Positions 8,796 to 17,016 are shown, counted from the first letter of the stretch. The stretch: DNA of 64,000 nt from Methanobrevibacter ruminantium M1 (GCF_000024185.1 NC_013790.1:953501-1017500), one strand, 5' to 3'. The notes: a model not told the origin generated them from the sequence alone. Program-made: numbers and translations.

Positions 8796-9090
8796 GTTAT
8801 CACATAATCATTTTAAAAAGATATTTAATTTATCTATTGACTATTTTTTCATATTATTGAATTTATTTTTCCGTTAAGTAGTTTTTTTAATCAATAGGAT
8901 TCGTTTTTCAAATTAAAGAATTTTTTTAATCAATAGGATTCGTTTTTCAAATTAAAGAATTTTTTTAATTAATAGAAATTATGTATATTTTATCTAAAAT
9001 AGTTTTATGAAGTAATAAGATTTCAATTTGAAATATGAAAATTAGATTAATTTAGAAAAACTTTTTATATTTAAAAACAATAATTATATT
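8796..9090. other. AT-rich gap with a 39-bp duplication
   Basis: No gene is visible. Bases 8882-8966 hold about two copies of a 39-bp AT-rich unit containing TCAATAGGATTCG. The right end carries the TATA box of the element that follows. Confidence 0.55.
9064..9072 (+). promoter_or_regulatory. TATA box of inverted-repeat element 1
   Basis: TTTATATTT lies about 25 bases before the first base of the inverted-repeat element at 9091, the spacing expected from an archaeal TATA box to a transcription start. It supports the idea that the element is transcribed. Confidence 0.45.
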
Positions 9091-9183
9091 AAGGACTAAT
9101 TCTAAGCAAAAAAACCTTTTTTTTAACTTATCACCCCCTTTACATATTATAAAAATAGTTTTCAAAATTTTAGATTAGTCCTT
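9091..9183 (+). ncRNA. Inverted-repeat element 1 (candidate small RNA)
   Basis: Ends are AAGGACTAAT and ATTAGTCCTT, a perfect 10-pair inverted repeat that continues with one bulge. The AT-rich interior holds ATCACCCCCTTTACATAT (9129-9146), an 18-nt core shared exactly with element 2 at 9893. The TATA box 25 bases upstream suggests a transcribed hairpin RNA with an unpaired C-rich loop. A mobile miniature element is the alternative. No protein is encoded. Confidence 0.5.
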
Positions 9184-9239
9184 AAAGGTTACTCTAAACT
9201 TTAAAATAATTGCGCAATCTACTTTATAGAGTAACCTTT
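9184..9239 (+). other. Second perfect inverted repeat next to element 1
   Basis: AAAGGTTACTCTA (9184-9196) and TAGAGTAACCTTT (9227-9239) form a perfect 13-pair stem around a 30-base loop that itself contains the palindrome ATTGCGCAAT. It directly abuts element 1 and could be its second stem or the operator or leader of the Panacea gene 77 bases further on. Confidence 0.5.
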
Positions 9240-9315
9240 CCCTTTTTTAAACTTATTTTTATCTTGATTCTATTTTTATGGGTTTAATTGCTACTTAAAG
9301 GCCTTAGGTTATCAT

Positions 9316-9795
9316 ATGGATTTTAAAAGAGAAAAATACATCGAAGTTTTAATATACATCATTGCAAAGACTGCCAATAAGAAGAATGTTGGAAAGACAG
9401 TCCTAGCAAATATGCTTTATTTCATTGACTTTGACTATTATGAATTATATGGTGAGTCATTGACTGGAGAGACTTATTTTAAGACAATAAACGGCCTAAA
9501 GCCTAAGCATTTCGATGACACTTTAATTGATCTTATTCAAAGGGACATAATCTATTTGAAAAGGGAAGCTGATTATGACAATAAGCTGAAGAAATATTAT
9601 ATTGCAAGGATTCCAGACAATAAGCTTTCAAAAAAGGAATATTTTGTTATAACCGATGCATTAGATAGATTCAGTAATCTAAGCGCAAGCAAGTTCAATT
9701 ATATTCTATCAAAGGACATTCCTTTTAAGAGTGCAAAAATGGATGGGCAAATCAATTATGAGTGCGTATTCCATAGATTGGAAAAAACTAATTAA
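9316..9795 (+). CDS. Panacea (SocA-like, DUF4065) domain protein
   Basis: 159-residue soluble protein. KTVLANMLYFIDFDYYELYG, then SLTGETYFKTINGLKPKHF and LIDLIQRDIIYL, match the Panacea/SocA fold (LYYxDxxxYxxxGxSLTGxxYxxxxxGPxP). Panacea proteins are often antitoxins of hyperpromiscuous toxin-antitoxin pairs, or proteolytic adaptors like SocA. Here no adjacent toxin ORF is visible; instead the gene is bracketed by two inverted-repeat elements (9091 and 9893). The conserved GP of the family reads GLKP here. The ATG has no clear Shine-Dalgarno. Confidence 0.65.
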   Translation: MDFKREKYIEVLIYIIAKTANKKNVGKTVLANMLYFIDFDYYELYGESLTGETYFKTINGLKPKHFDDTLIDLIQRDIIYLKREADYDNKLKKYYIARIPDNKLSKKEYFVITDALDRFSNLSASKFNYILSKDIPFKSAKMDGQINYECVFHRLEKTN

Positions 9796-9860
9796 ATTGA
9801 TATCTTTAATCCAAGTAAAATATAATTCTCTTAAGTTTTCAGTTATTTTAGGCATAAAGT

Positions 9861-9870
9861 TTTTATATTA
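9861..9870 (+). promoter_or_regulatory. TATA box of inverted-repeat element 2
   Basis: TTTTATATTA lies about 26 bases before the first base of the element at 9893, again at archaeal TATA-to-start spacing. Confidence 0.45.
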
Positions 9871-9892
9871 AAAGAGTTAATATTAATACTGT

Positions 9893-9984
9893 AGAACTAA
9901 TCCTATCTAAAATTTTTTTAAACCTATCAATTACATATCACCCCCTTTACATATGTTTTTTTTTTTCATAATAGGATTAGTTCT
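9893..9984 (+). ncRNA. Inverted-repeat element 2 (candidate small RNA)
   Basis: AGAACTAATCCTAT (9893-9906) and ATAGGATTAGTTCT (9971-9984) are a perfect 14-pair inverted repeat. The loop contains the same 18-nt C-rich core as element 1, followed by a run of 13 T. The core ATCACCCCCTTT differs by one base from the 16S rRNA 3' tail ATCACCTCCTTT, so as RNA it could bind purine-rich ribosome binding sites. That role is inferred. Confidence 0.5.
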
Positions 9985-9998
9985 TTAAACCTTTTTTT

Positions 9999-10148
9999 AA
10001 CTGCTTTTTTTTACAAATTATTATTTTACTAGGTCATTTGCTATTTTTTTAGCTGCTTTTTTATTAATTATTATTTTACTAGGTCATTTGCTATTTTTTT
10101 GCTGTTTTTTTATTAATTATTGTTTTGCTTGGTCATTTGCTATTTTTT
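9999..10148 (+). repeat. Three 49-50 bp tandem repeats
   Basis: Three copies of a T-rich unit, recognisable by GGTCATTTGCTATTTTTT at 10032, 10082 and 10131. They fill the gap before the EF-hand/zinc-ribbon gene. No coding content. Confidence 0.8.
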
Positions 10149-10235
10149 AATTCAAAACTTATATTAATTAAAATCAATAAACCTTTAATCACACTTTTTT
10201 AATTATAAGTCTTTTTATAGCTAGGATGTGATTAA

Positions 10236-10958
10236 ATGATATGTCCAAGTTGTGGAAGTGAAAATAAGGAAGGTTCTAAATTCTGTAAAAACTGTGGTGA
10301 AAGGTTAACTGATAGTTCTAGACCTACCAGCACCAATGCTAGTGCTTCATCTCAATCAAAGAGCAATAAGAATCTTTTGATTATTTGTGCAACTATAATT
10401 ATCTGTGTTGCTGTTGTTGCAGGGGCTATCCTTTTTATGAGTGGCCAGTCCACTGATTATGAGGTGGCAAGCGGTGAGGCTACTAATGATCATTCATCAT
10501 CTGCCTTGAATTCCTATGACAGTTCCAATTCAAATGATGAAAGTCAGGATGATTCAGCATCAGCAAGTGAAGATTCAAGCGATTCGGCCGATGAATATAA
10601 TAAGAATCATAAATGGGGAAAGAGTTTCCAAGAAGCATCAGAATATTTCCCTGAAGCATCTGAAACAGTTGTTACTCATGTTTTCTATGAAGCAGACATT
10701 GACGGAAATGGCTTTTTGACTGACAACGAGTTTAAAGACTTTAAGAGCTTGGTCAGCTTCACTAGAAAGTATGCAGCAGATGTAACTAATAATGATTATG
10801 TTGACACTCCCGACCTTTGGGAGGGAGATGGAAGCGTTAGAACAAGATACTGTGCAGATCATGGTAGAATAGCAGTTGGCAGTGATGACAGGTGTCCGTA
10901 CTGTGCTAAAAAAGGTCAGGACAGTAGAACCAGAAGCGGTTCAACCAGATATGTTTAA
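10236..10958 (+). CDS. Membrane protein with two zinc ribbons and an EF-hand
   Basis: 240 residues. An N-terminal zinc ribbon (CPSCG, CKNCG; residues 3-21) faces the cytoplasm, followed by a Ser/Asn linker, a membrane helix (about 47-70, LLIICATIIICVAVVAGAIL) and a low-complexity Ser/Asp-rich stalk (about 77-125). Then comes a clear EF-hand loop, DIDGNGFLTDNEF (about 154-166), a calcium-binding motif, and a second Cys pair set (CADHG, CPYC) near the C-terminus. The combination suggests an exported, calcium-sensing anchored domain. Function is not known. The ATG follows GATGTGA. Confidence 0.75.
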   Translation: MICPSCGSENKEGSKFCKNCGERLTDSSRPTSTNASASSQSKSNKNLLIICATIIICVAVVAGAILFMSGQSTDYEVASGEATNDHSSSALNSYDSSNSNDESQDDSASASEDSSDSADEYNKNHKWGKSFQEASEYFPEASETVVTHVFYEADIDGNGFLTDNEFKDFKSLVSFTRKYAADVTNNDYVDTPDLWEGDGSVRTRYCADHGRIAVGSDDRCPYCAKKGQDSRTRSGSTRYV

Positions 10959-10998
10959 TTTGTTTAATTAGTTATTTTTAACTAATTATTCTTTTATT

Positions 10999-11182
10999 TT
11001 TTCTAGAATTAGTTTATTTTACTTTAATTACTCTCTATTTTTATAAAATTAGTTTTTTTTATTAAATCAGTTTTAATTTTTCTAGAATTAGTTTATTTTA
11101 CTTTAATTACTCTCTATTTTTCTAAAATCAGTTTATTTTACTTTAATTACTCTCTATTTTTCTAAAATCAGTTTATTTTACA
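10999..11182. repeat. Irregular ~40-bp tandem repeats
   Basis: AGTTTATTTTACTTTAATTA plus TCTCTATTTTTCTA recur four times at 11011, 11090, 11130 and 11170, the first interval longer. The region separates a plus-strand gene from the convergent SseB-like gene; no gene is visible in the 300-base gap. Confidence 0.7.
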
Positions 11183-11269
11183 CTCTATCTGGCTATTTAT
11201 AATCTATTGGATATTTTTCTATCCAATAAACATATAAATATCCTTATTATTAATAAACCAGAGTTATAG

Positions 11270-12118
11270 CTATTCATAGAATGGCTGTTTTACACATCTC
11301 CAAACGGAAGTGTCACCATCCTCATCATAATACTTTTCAAACTCAGTTCCTGGAGCTATCAAAACATCGAAATCGGTTTGTTCCTCGTTTGGATTACCTG
11401 TATATAACACTTTCTGACCTTCCATCATCATCAGCTTATGCAATATTGGAAGGTTTGCCTGGAAGTTTGGATCGGTGCTTGCCCTTAGAGGCATCTTTGC
11501 TACAAAGACTCCATCTTTTGATTCGTTTTCCATAAATTCATAGTCTGAGCGGATGAAAAACATATAATGATTGTCAAGTTCCACATAATCGTTTTTCAAT
11601 TTGTCTAGAGTCTGTTCAAGGGATCCTATAAATGGATTTTTAGGTTTTTCCATAAAGAGGCTTAAGAATGTGTTTATGCTTATCATTATTGAATGTTCGG
11701 TCTGGGGATTGATTATTATTGATGAGAAGGTATCTCCAAGGCCCATGAGAATCTTTGCAAGGTCTCTCATGTTCATTACAATATGGTCTGCCTTAAGCCC
11801 TATTTCCTTTATTATCTCCTTTCGTGTGAATGCAACAATTGATCTTTCATTTTCATTGACAGTTAGTGTCATGAAGTTGAATCCAAGTGGAGGTATAGGC
11901 TTAATGACCTCTACAACCTTTTGATTGTCTACATCAAAGACTTCTTCCTTGTTCAATTGAACTAAAATGAAAAGTTGGGCTTCTTTAAGTAATTTGAAGA
12001 ACTCTTCTTCATCTGCAATGGTCAGATTGTTTACTCCTAAGCTAATTATGTCTTCCAGTTCAAAGTTGTCTATTTCTATCTTTTCATTCACATTATAATT
12101 ATCAATGATTTCGTTCAT
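11270..12118 (-). CDS. SseB-like two-domain protein, long form A
   Basis: 282-residue soluble protein. Residues about 30-150 carry the SseB N-terminal pattern (LLKEAQLFILVQLNKEE, RSIVAFTRKEIIKEIG, FSSIIINPQTEHSIMI). A second domain of about 110 residues follows, ending VLYTGNPNEEQTDFDVLIAPG, then SVWRCVKQPFYE. That ending is conserved in the paralogue at 33279 (APGCEIE, VWKCGNQPFYDG), so it defines a shared domain I cannot name. AAGGTGA lies 6 bases before ATG 12118, which I prefer to the ATG three codons upstream that touches the binding site. Confidence 0.6.
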   Translation of the reverse strand: MNEIIDNYNVNEKIEIDNFELEDIISLGVNNLTIADEEEFFKLLKEAQLFILVQLNKEEVFDVDNQKVVEVIKPIPPLGFNFMTLTVNENERSIVAFTRKEIIKEIGLKADHIVMNMRDLAKILMGLGDTFSSIIINPQTEHSIMISINTFLSLFMEKPKNPFIGSLEQTLDKLKNDYVELDNHYMFFIRSDYEFMENESKDGVFVAKMPLRASTDPNFQANLPILHKLMMMEGQKVLYTGNPNEEQTDFDVLIAPGTEFEKYYDEDGDTSVWRCVKQPFYE

Positions 12119-12781
12119 TCCATTCACCTTCTCATAATTATAGTTTATATTTCAAATTAAAATAGTTTTTTAATTGTTTTTACTTTTTTTTCAAATGATA
12201 TCTTGAAATCGATAATGATTTGAATGACATTAAATAAACTATTGAAGAAATATCTTCAATTAAAAAATAGTTGAAATCTAAAAAATTAAAAAAAATAGTT
12301 AAAAGTTAAAAAATAGGCTTTTAATAAAGATAAAGTAAAAATTAGAAAATAATAATCATTTAATCTTTAAGATATTCTCTATTTCCTTTCAATTTCTCAC
12401 AAGTCTCCATGGGGATTGATTTTAAATATGAGTATAGTTCTTAATTAATCGAAAGGTTTTTATTATATAAAACTAAATATTAAAATGAGAACTAATTCTA
12501 AAACTTTTACCCTTAAATTAGTTTTTAAACAATATATCTTTTTATTCATTTCATTTAGGATTAGTTCTTTTTCTTTTAAAAATATGTTTTTAATTCTTTT
12601 TTTATTATATCTTTAATAAATCATTTCTTATTCTTATTTTATTCATTAGCCTTTATCGAATTCTTATTTTGATTATTGCTCTTTTTTAATTATTTTCTCA
12701 CTTTATCCACAAGTTTGATTATTAATTGAGAGTTAAAAAAGTTTAAATTAAAAAAAAGCAAAAGATTAATAAATTAACCTT
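12119..12781. other. Gap with inverted-repeat element 3
   Basis: About 660 AT-rich bases without a recognisable gene. The only clear structure is inverted-repeat element 3 (12488-12568) with its TATA box, listed separately. Confidence 0.5.
12488..12568 (+). ncRNA. Inverted-repeat element 3 (candidate small RNA)
   Basis: AGAACTAATTCTAAA (12488-12502) and TTTAGGATTAGTTCT (12554-12568) form a 15-pair stem with one G-U pair when transcribed. TTATATAAA (about 12463-12471) stands about 22-24 bases upstream as a TATA box. Ends match elements 1 and 2, but the C-rich core is absent; the interior has TTTTACCCTTAAA instead. Confidence 0.45.
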
Positions 12782-13210
12782 CTACTCTCCATCATCCTCT
12801 TTTACTCTGCTGGTATGAGGAACAAAGTCACTATCCTCCCCATCGGACTCATTGAGCTTTAAAGTCTTTTCAATATCCATACCCAATGCATCACAATCTG
12901 CCTTGATTGCATTCAAGTGCACCAGGATTCTTTCCCTTTCCTGATTAATCTGCTTAATTCTGGTATACGGATAGGTTGATTCCTTTAGCATTTCATAATC
13001 AATGGTGGTGTATGGGTATTTGTTAAGTTCCTCACAAACAGCTACGAGCACATTACTTAGGAATCTGTTCATTTCAACCTTGACCCTTTCGGTAATCATC
13101 TTGTCCTTGTCAAGGTGATCTTTCATCAATCGAATGACTTCTCCCCTTGCAAAAAGTAAGTTCTCATCATCTTTAGCTCTATTTATTTTTTTATTTGGTT
13201 CATCTTGCAT
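12782..13210 (-). CDS. Atypical histone-fold protein
   Basis: 142 residues. [15 protein letters not shown], then [21 protein letters not shown] and a following helix after [18 protein letters not shown] resemble the helix-loop-helix pattern of archaeal histones and NF-Y-like proteins, but the protein is twice as long as a histone and has an acidic C-terminal tail of about 60 residues. It may be a divergent DNA-binding or regulatory histone-fold protein. The ATG at 13210 follows AAGGGGGAATTG; an in-frame TTG two codons earlier is unlikely. Its leader is long and unusual (see the repeats at 13219-13400). Confidence 0.5.
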   Translation of the reverse strand: MQDEPNKKINRAKDDENLLFARGEVIRLMKDHLDKDKMITERVKVEMNRFLSNVLVAVCEELNKYPYTTIDYEMLKESTYPYTRIKQINQERERILVHLNAIKADCDALGMDIEKTLKLNESDGEDSDFVPHTSRVKEDDGE

Positions 13211-13218
13211 AATCAATT

Positions 13219-13400
13219 CCCCCTTAAATTAATTGGCAAGTGAATTATCCTTCCCCCTAAAAAAAGAACCGTGTTTGCGGATAATTCATTTGCTAGCGCA
13301 AAAGCCATTGAATTTCATTTCCCCCTCAACATAAAAAAAGCATTAATTTTATTATATAAATCCCCCTTTACATAAAAAAAGCAATAGTTTTTTTTCATGT
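13219..13400 (-). promoter_or_regulatory. Leader with repeated GGGGGA motifs and a hairpin
   Basis: Read on the minus strand upstream of the histone-fold gene, GGGGGA recurs four times: two copies follow GCTTTTTTTATG(T) and one follows TTCTTTTTTTA. Between them GCAAGTGAATTATCC and GGATAATTCATTTGC (13236-13250, 13278-13292) form a 14-of-15-pair hairpin whose loop holds one GGGGGA. A 10-codon ORF (MKFNGFCASK) follows another copy. This looks like a leader with decoy or tandem ribosome-binding sites. Regulation is inferred. Confidence 0.4.
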
Positions 13401-13884
13401 TTAAACCCAATTAACTTCTACACTATTATATATGTTTTTGTAATATATAAAGGTTTCGAATAAATTAATTTTCCTATCAATATTTTGATAGGTTTAGACA
13501 AAAACTACATAAAATATTTGGTAAACTTTTAATATTTTAAAAAGCATATCTGAAAAAATTCATTTTGTATTAATTGCATCTATATATACATCACTAATTT
13601 TTTTAAACTATAATATAAAAATTATTAAATTTATAGTTTCAATCAATATTTTTATAGTTGACACTAAGTTCATTTGATTAAATTCATGTTTCATTAAATT
13701 ATATGATTTAATCAAAAGAATATATTTGCCGATTTTTATGAGCTAGAAATATGTAAAAATAGAAAAAAAGAAATTAGAAAAAGGTTTTTAATTGTTTAAA
13801 AAAAGGATTAATGACGATTTTCATTGATTCTAAACTTAAATTAATATATGGGGGAGATTGGGTTCTTTAAGCCATAAAGATTAT
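13401..13884. other. AT-rich gap without a gene
   Basis: About 480 bases, roughly four-fifths A and T, with several TATA-like stretches. I see no gene or clear repeat. Confidence 0.5.
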
Positions 13885-15330
13885 TTAAAGCATAGAGAAT
13901 GTCTTAAGAGGTAAGAATATGACATTCTCTTCTATTTTAATGCTTTGAGTCTTGTTTGAAACCACAATCCCATATTCGCTTCCATGGTCCTCCATTGAAT
14001 TTATAACCTGCCTTTTGCCCTTCTTGCCATAGCCCGCTTCAATAGGTATTATCCTACCATCAATGGTATTGATTAGAAAATCAGCCCTCTCCTTTTCCTC
14101 TTCATAGAAAATTCCAAAATCCTGTTTTCTTTTGTTTTTCATCATAAATAATAATGATCCAACCAGATTCTCAGTTAGTATTCCCATATATTCTCCTTTT
14201 GTTTTAGTTGCTTGGCCGGAATTTTGATAGATTGCCGCTTTCATCTGGCTTGAAAGGAAATAATATTTCCAAGGCCTTCTGTTTCTTTTTGTAATTGCTC
14301 CATGAGGCTCTATATGGAATATCATCTGTGTGCATTCCAATGCATTCAATAAATTGCCAACGGTTTTTTTAGAGATTTCCAAGTTCTTTGCCAATTTGTT
14401 ATATGACAAGGTTCCAGGCTTCTGCAATGCTAAGATATTTATTAGAGAATAGGTGTTTAGCCGTGTCTGTGAGTTTACTGAAAGCACTATGTCGAGGTCC
14501 TTTTCAACTATCCTATTTTTCATATCAAGACCTAGTTGGATTATTGAAGCATGGTTTTTTCGAGCAAATGATAATGGAAATCCTCCATATTGTATATATT
14601 CGTCCCAAATCTTGTTAATATCTCTTTTGAATTTATTATAAACATTTAATTGAATGTAGCGTTCGTCTTTTATAAGATTCTCAAAATCATTGAAGAGGAT
14701 TGCATTGAATATGGAATCACTTATGCCTCTTGGAATTTCACAGCCATATTTTAAATATAAGTATTCCGCAAAATTTAGGGGATAGATTTCCTTTTTAAGA
14801 GACCTTCGGGCAGAGTCCATAGAGCTTTGAAGATTCAATGCGTCAGAACCGGTGAATATTATAAATACGTTCTTATAGTCATCAAAGATTATCTTTCCTA
14901 CATGATCCCAGTTTGAGGAATATTGTGATTCATCTATGAAAATAAATAATGGCCAGTTATTGAGATAGGCTTCCTCATTGATGTCCTTTATGAAAATATC
15001 AAGATATTCTAAGAGATTGAATGGTCCTTGGTCCTTCAATCGGTCTAGATCAAGGTATAATATATGATTTGAGTTAATGTTCCTTTCATTGGTCAGGTAG
15101 TCATAAAGCTGAAAGACTATTGTAGTCTTTCCCACTCCCCTAAGGCCAGGCAATATGTAGAATCTATCATCAGTGTCGTGTTCAAGAAAATTATCAATGC
15201 TTTCCTTAAGGTCATAATAATCCTTTCTAAAATTCAATCTTGTCTGATCTTTTATTATCCTGTCTGAAACTACTTTTGGAGTTGTTTTTAATATATTAAG
15301 CAGATAGTTTATTTTGAATTCATTATCCAT
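13885..15330 (-). CDS. AAA+ ATPase with DUF4143-type C-terminus
   Basis: 481 residues. An N-terminal AAA ATPase domain carries Walker A GLRGVGKTT (about 63-71) and Walker B LFIFIDESQY (about 147-156), with the sensor segment FIIFTGSDA. After a winged-helix-like part (KPGTLSYNKLAKNLEISKKT) comes a restriction-nuclease-like C-terminal domain (RADFLINTIDGRIIPIEAGY), as in the AAA_14/DUF4143 family common in archaea. These proteins are widely distributed, often mobile, and of unknown role; the C-terminal domain keeps a D-x(n)-E-x-G pattern in place of E-x-K. Seven tandem repeats lie upstream. Confidence 0.8.
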   Translation of the reverse strand: MDNEFKINYLLNILKTTPKVVSDRIIKDQTRLNFRKDYYDLKESIDNFLEHDTDDRFYILPGLRGVGKTTIVFQLYDYLTNERNINSNHILYLDLDRLKDQGPFNLLEYLDIFIKDINEEAYLNNWPLFIFIDESQYSSNWDHVGKIIFDDYKNVFIIFTGSDALNLQSSMDSARRSLKKEIYPLNFAEYLYLKYGCEIPRGISDSIFNAILFNDFENLIKDERYIQLNVYNKFKRDINKIWDEYIQYGGFPLSFARKNHASIIQLGLDMKNRIVEKDLDIVLSVNSQTRLNTYSLINILALQKPGTLSYNKLAKNLEISKKTVGNLLNALECTQMIFHIEPHGAITKRNRRPWKYYFLSSQMKAAIYQNSGQATKTKGEYMGILTENLVGSLLFMMKNKRKQDFGIFYEEEKERADFLINTIDGRIIPIEAGYGKKGKRQVINSMEDHGSEYGIVVSNKTQSIKIEENVIFLPLKTFSML

Positions 15331-15412
15331 ATTTTCACCACTTTTTATGGCTTTAGCAATGTTTAAAAAAGAATTATGAGTTATTTCTTATTTTTTTTAT
15401 ACTGTTCTATAG

Positions 15413-15640
15413 TATTGGTTATTTTTTTATCCAATCTTTTATATACTATTGGTTATTTTTTTATCCAATCTTTTATATGCTATTGGTTATTTTTTTATCC
15501 AATCTTTTATATAGTGTTGGTTATTTTTTTATCCAATCTTTTATATGCTATTGGTTATTTTTTTATCCAATCTTTTATATAGTGTTGGTTATTTTTTTAT
15601 CCAATCTTTTATATACTATTGGTTATTTTTTTATCCAATA
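15413..15640 (-). repeat. Seven 34-35 bp repeats upstream of the ATPase gene
   Basis: Seven copies start near 15413, 15448, 15482, 15517, 15550, 15585 and 15618. Each contains an inverted repeat ATTGG...CCAAT around TTATTTTTTTAT, and on the minus strand most copies are joined by TATATAAAAG, a strong TATA box. The spacer alternates among ACTATT, GCTATT and AGTGTT. Position just upstream of a minus-strand start (15330) suggests promoter or operator function. The plus-strand ORF read through the array is a translation of the repeat and not a gene. Confidence 0.8.
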
Positions 15641-15833
15641 ATTAATATATTTTTCGAAATCTCTTATATCCTAAGGAAATCTAATGGTGTGATTAAATAA
15701 TATAAATTTTTAAAACTAATAAAGTAGAAAGAATTAAAAAAAGTACTATGTGGTGGAAATAAGAAAAAGTAAGGGATAAATTAAAAAATCAACATTTATC
15801 CAATTAATATTCTAAAAAGTAATTTTTATGTCT

Positions 15834-16526
15834 TTATCCAAGTCCAAGCAGTAGCATTGCAAAGATAAATGCATCTGTACAATAATGGGTTATATAGGAA
15901 ACAATTATATTTTTTGTCTTGATGTATGCAAAAAACTCAAAAATTGATCCAAAGCCTTGTATGAACAATGCATATATGAACATGACCCAATTGTATGCAT
16001 GCAAAGATGCAAACATGGCCATAACCAATGCGACTGAAATCACCACAGACAATTTACGGTTATCTGTGTACTTGTAAAGCACCCTTAGGAAGAATATGAA
16101 TGGAAGGAACTTGATGAATTCTTCCCCCATTAATGAAAAGACGCTCTTAATAAGTACTGTCCAGTCTATGCTTCCAGGATCAATGATTCCGCTGCTCACT
16201 ATTCCAACAGATTCCAATATTGCTCCCATAATTATTGCATATATAAGATATCCGATAAAAAGTGCCACTGCAAGGGCAATGTCCTTGAGAGATGGCTTTC
16301 TAAATATTGCCTTATAGTCCCAGTCTAGGAAATATAATACTGGAACGATAAAGACTATGCAACATAATATTGAATATGAAAGCTTATCGCTCATTGATAA
16401 GATGGATCCAATTATAAAAACAAAGAATAAGACAAGCCAGCCCATTTTTGAAATATGGGGATTCTTTTTATAAAATGGAAAATCGTAATCCCTATCTTCA
16501 AATTTAAACCAATCTATTTCTGTCAT
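15834..16526 (-). CDS. CPBP family intramembrane glutamic protease
   Basis: 230-residue polytopic membrane protein with about seven hydrophobic helices. The CPBP/Rce1 motifs are present: EE in LMGEEFIKFLPF (motif 1), FASLHAY (motif 2, F-x(3)-H) and THYCTDAF (motif 3, H-x(3)-D). Such proteases process prenylated proteins or bacteriocin-like peptides, and some confer self-immunity. Motif 1 has K in place of the usual R. I start at ATG 16526 rather than an upstream TTG. The neighbouring 25-residue hydrophobic peptide at 16857 is a conceivable but unproven substrate. Confidence 0.75.
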   Translation of the reverse strand: MTEIDWFKFEDRDYDFPFYKKNPHISKMGWLVLFFVFIIGSILSMSDKLSYSILCCIVFIVPVLYFLDWDYKAIFRKPSLKDIALAVALFIGYLIYAIIMGAILESVGIVSSGIIDPGSIDWTVLIKSVFSLMGEEFIKFLPFIFFLRVLYKYTDNRKLSVVISVALVMAMFASLHAYNWVMFIYALFIQGFGSIFEFFAYIKTKNIIVSYITHYCTDAFIFAMLLLGLG

Positions 16527-16848
16527 ATTATTAAGTCTCAATAAAATCTTATTTATAATTTTTGATTTATTTTAGGGATTTAGGTTTTATTTTAAGTTTT
16601 TCTTATCTTCCTTAAGTATTTTTTGCTCTTTTCTATCCCTTAGCAATCAAAAGAATCTTATATTTGGCTTTAGTTTTATTTAGTTTTTTAAATAATTTGA
16701 GTAATAATGTTTTTTCATTTTCATTTTTAGGAATTCCTCACTTCAATTAAAAGGAAAAAATTAATAAATGAGCATACGTAGGAGGAACTAATAAAAACCT
16801 GTTCCTAATAACAAAGGGAATACATATTCTTTCATGATATTAAATTAC

Positions 16849-17016
16849 TTATTTATCTAGTTGGTGGCTAGTTCTAATATGATTAGAATTAAACCTAAGA
16901 TAATATAGGCAATTGCCTCTTTGATATCGCCCATTCTTTCTCACCTCCTTTTGAAAGAAAAGACTAGGAGACTTGTCGAAGATTCCATTAGTCCTTTCAT
17001 GGCGGAAAAAATTCAT
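16849..17016 (-). CDS. Leader ORF overlapping the 25-residue peptide
   Basis: 55-codon ORF in a different frame that starts upstream of the peptide gene at 16857-16934 and runs through it, ending 8 bases beyond its stop. AAAGGAAG lies 8 bases before its ATG. The product (MNFFRHERTNG...) is basic and has no recognisable domain, so the ORF more likely acts through its translation, as mok does for hok. The antisense-pairing segment of the leader (16973-16997) lies inside its first codons. It may also be fortuitous. Confidence 0.35.
   Translation of the reverse strand: MNFFRHERTNGIFDKSPSLFFQKEVRKNGRYQRGNCLYYLRFNSNHIRTSHQLDK
16857..16934 (-). CDS. 25-residue hydrophobic peptide, candidate type I toxin (locus C)
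   Basis: The ORF begins MGDIKEAIAY, continues with the hydrophobic helix IILGLILIILEL and ends ATN. A near-perfect Shine-Dalgarno AAGGAGGTGA (16941-16950) stands 6 bases before the ATG, the strongest binding site in this part of the window, for a peptide of exactly the same length (25) as the peptides at 37247 and 43260. Amino-acid sequence is different. The leader contains a segment complementary to a small RNA encoded 400 bases upstream on the same strand. A membrane-active toxin is inferred from the pattern of short hydrophobic peptide plus antisense RNA. Confidence 0.65.
   Translation of the reverse strand: MGDIKEAIAYIILGLILIILELATN
16973..16997 (-). promoter_or_regulatory. Antisense-pairing segment in the locus C leader
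   Basis: As RNA (minus strand) this segment of the leader is complementary to 17402-17426 of the candidate small RNA: 12 contiguous pairs (TTGTCGAAGATT on the plus strand), then a G-U-type position and a second block ATTAGTC reached through a one-base bulge. It begins 23 bases upstream of the peptide Shine-Dalgarno and lies just after the start of the overlapping leader ORF. Confidence 0.5.

Noticed and set aside
15376-15582. 68-codon plus-strand ORF with repeated YFFIQSF segments
   Set aside because: It is the translation of the 34-35 bp tandem repeats; it has no ribosome binding site and its apparent membrane helices come from T-rich units.
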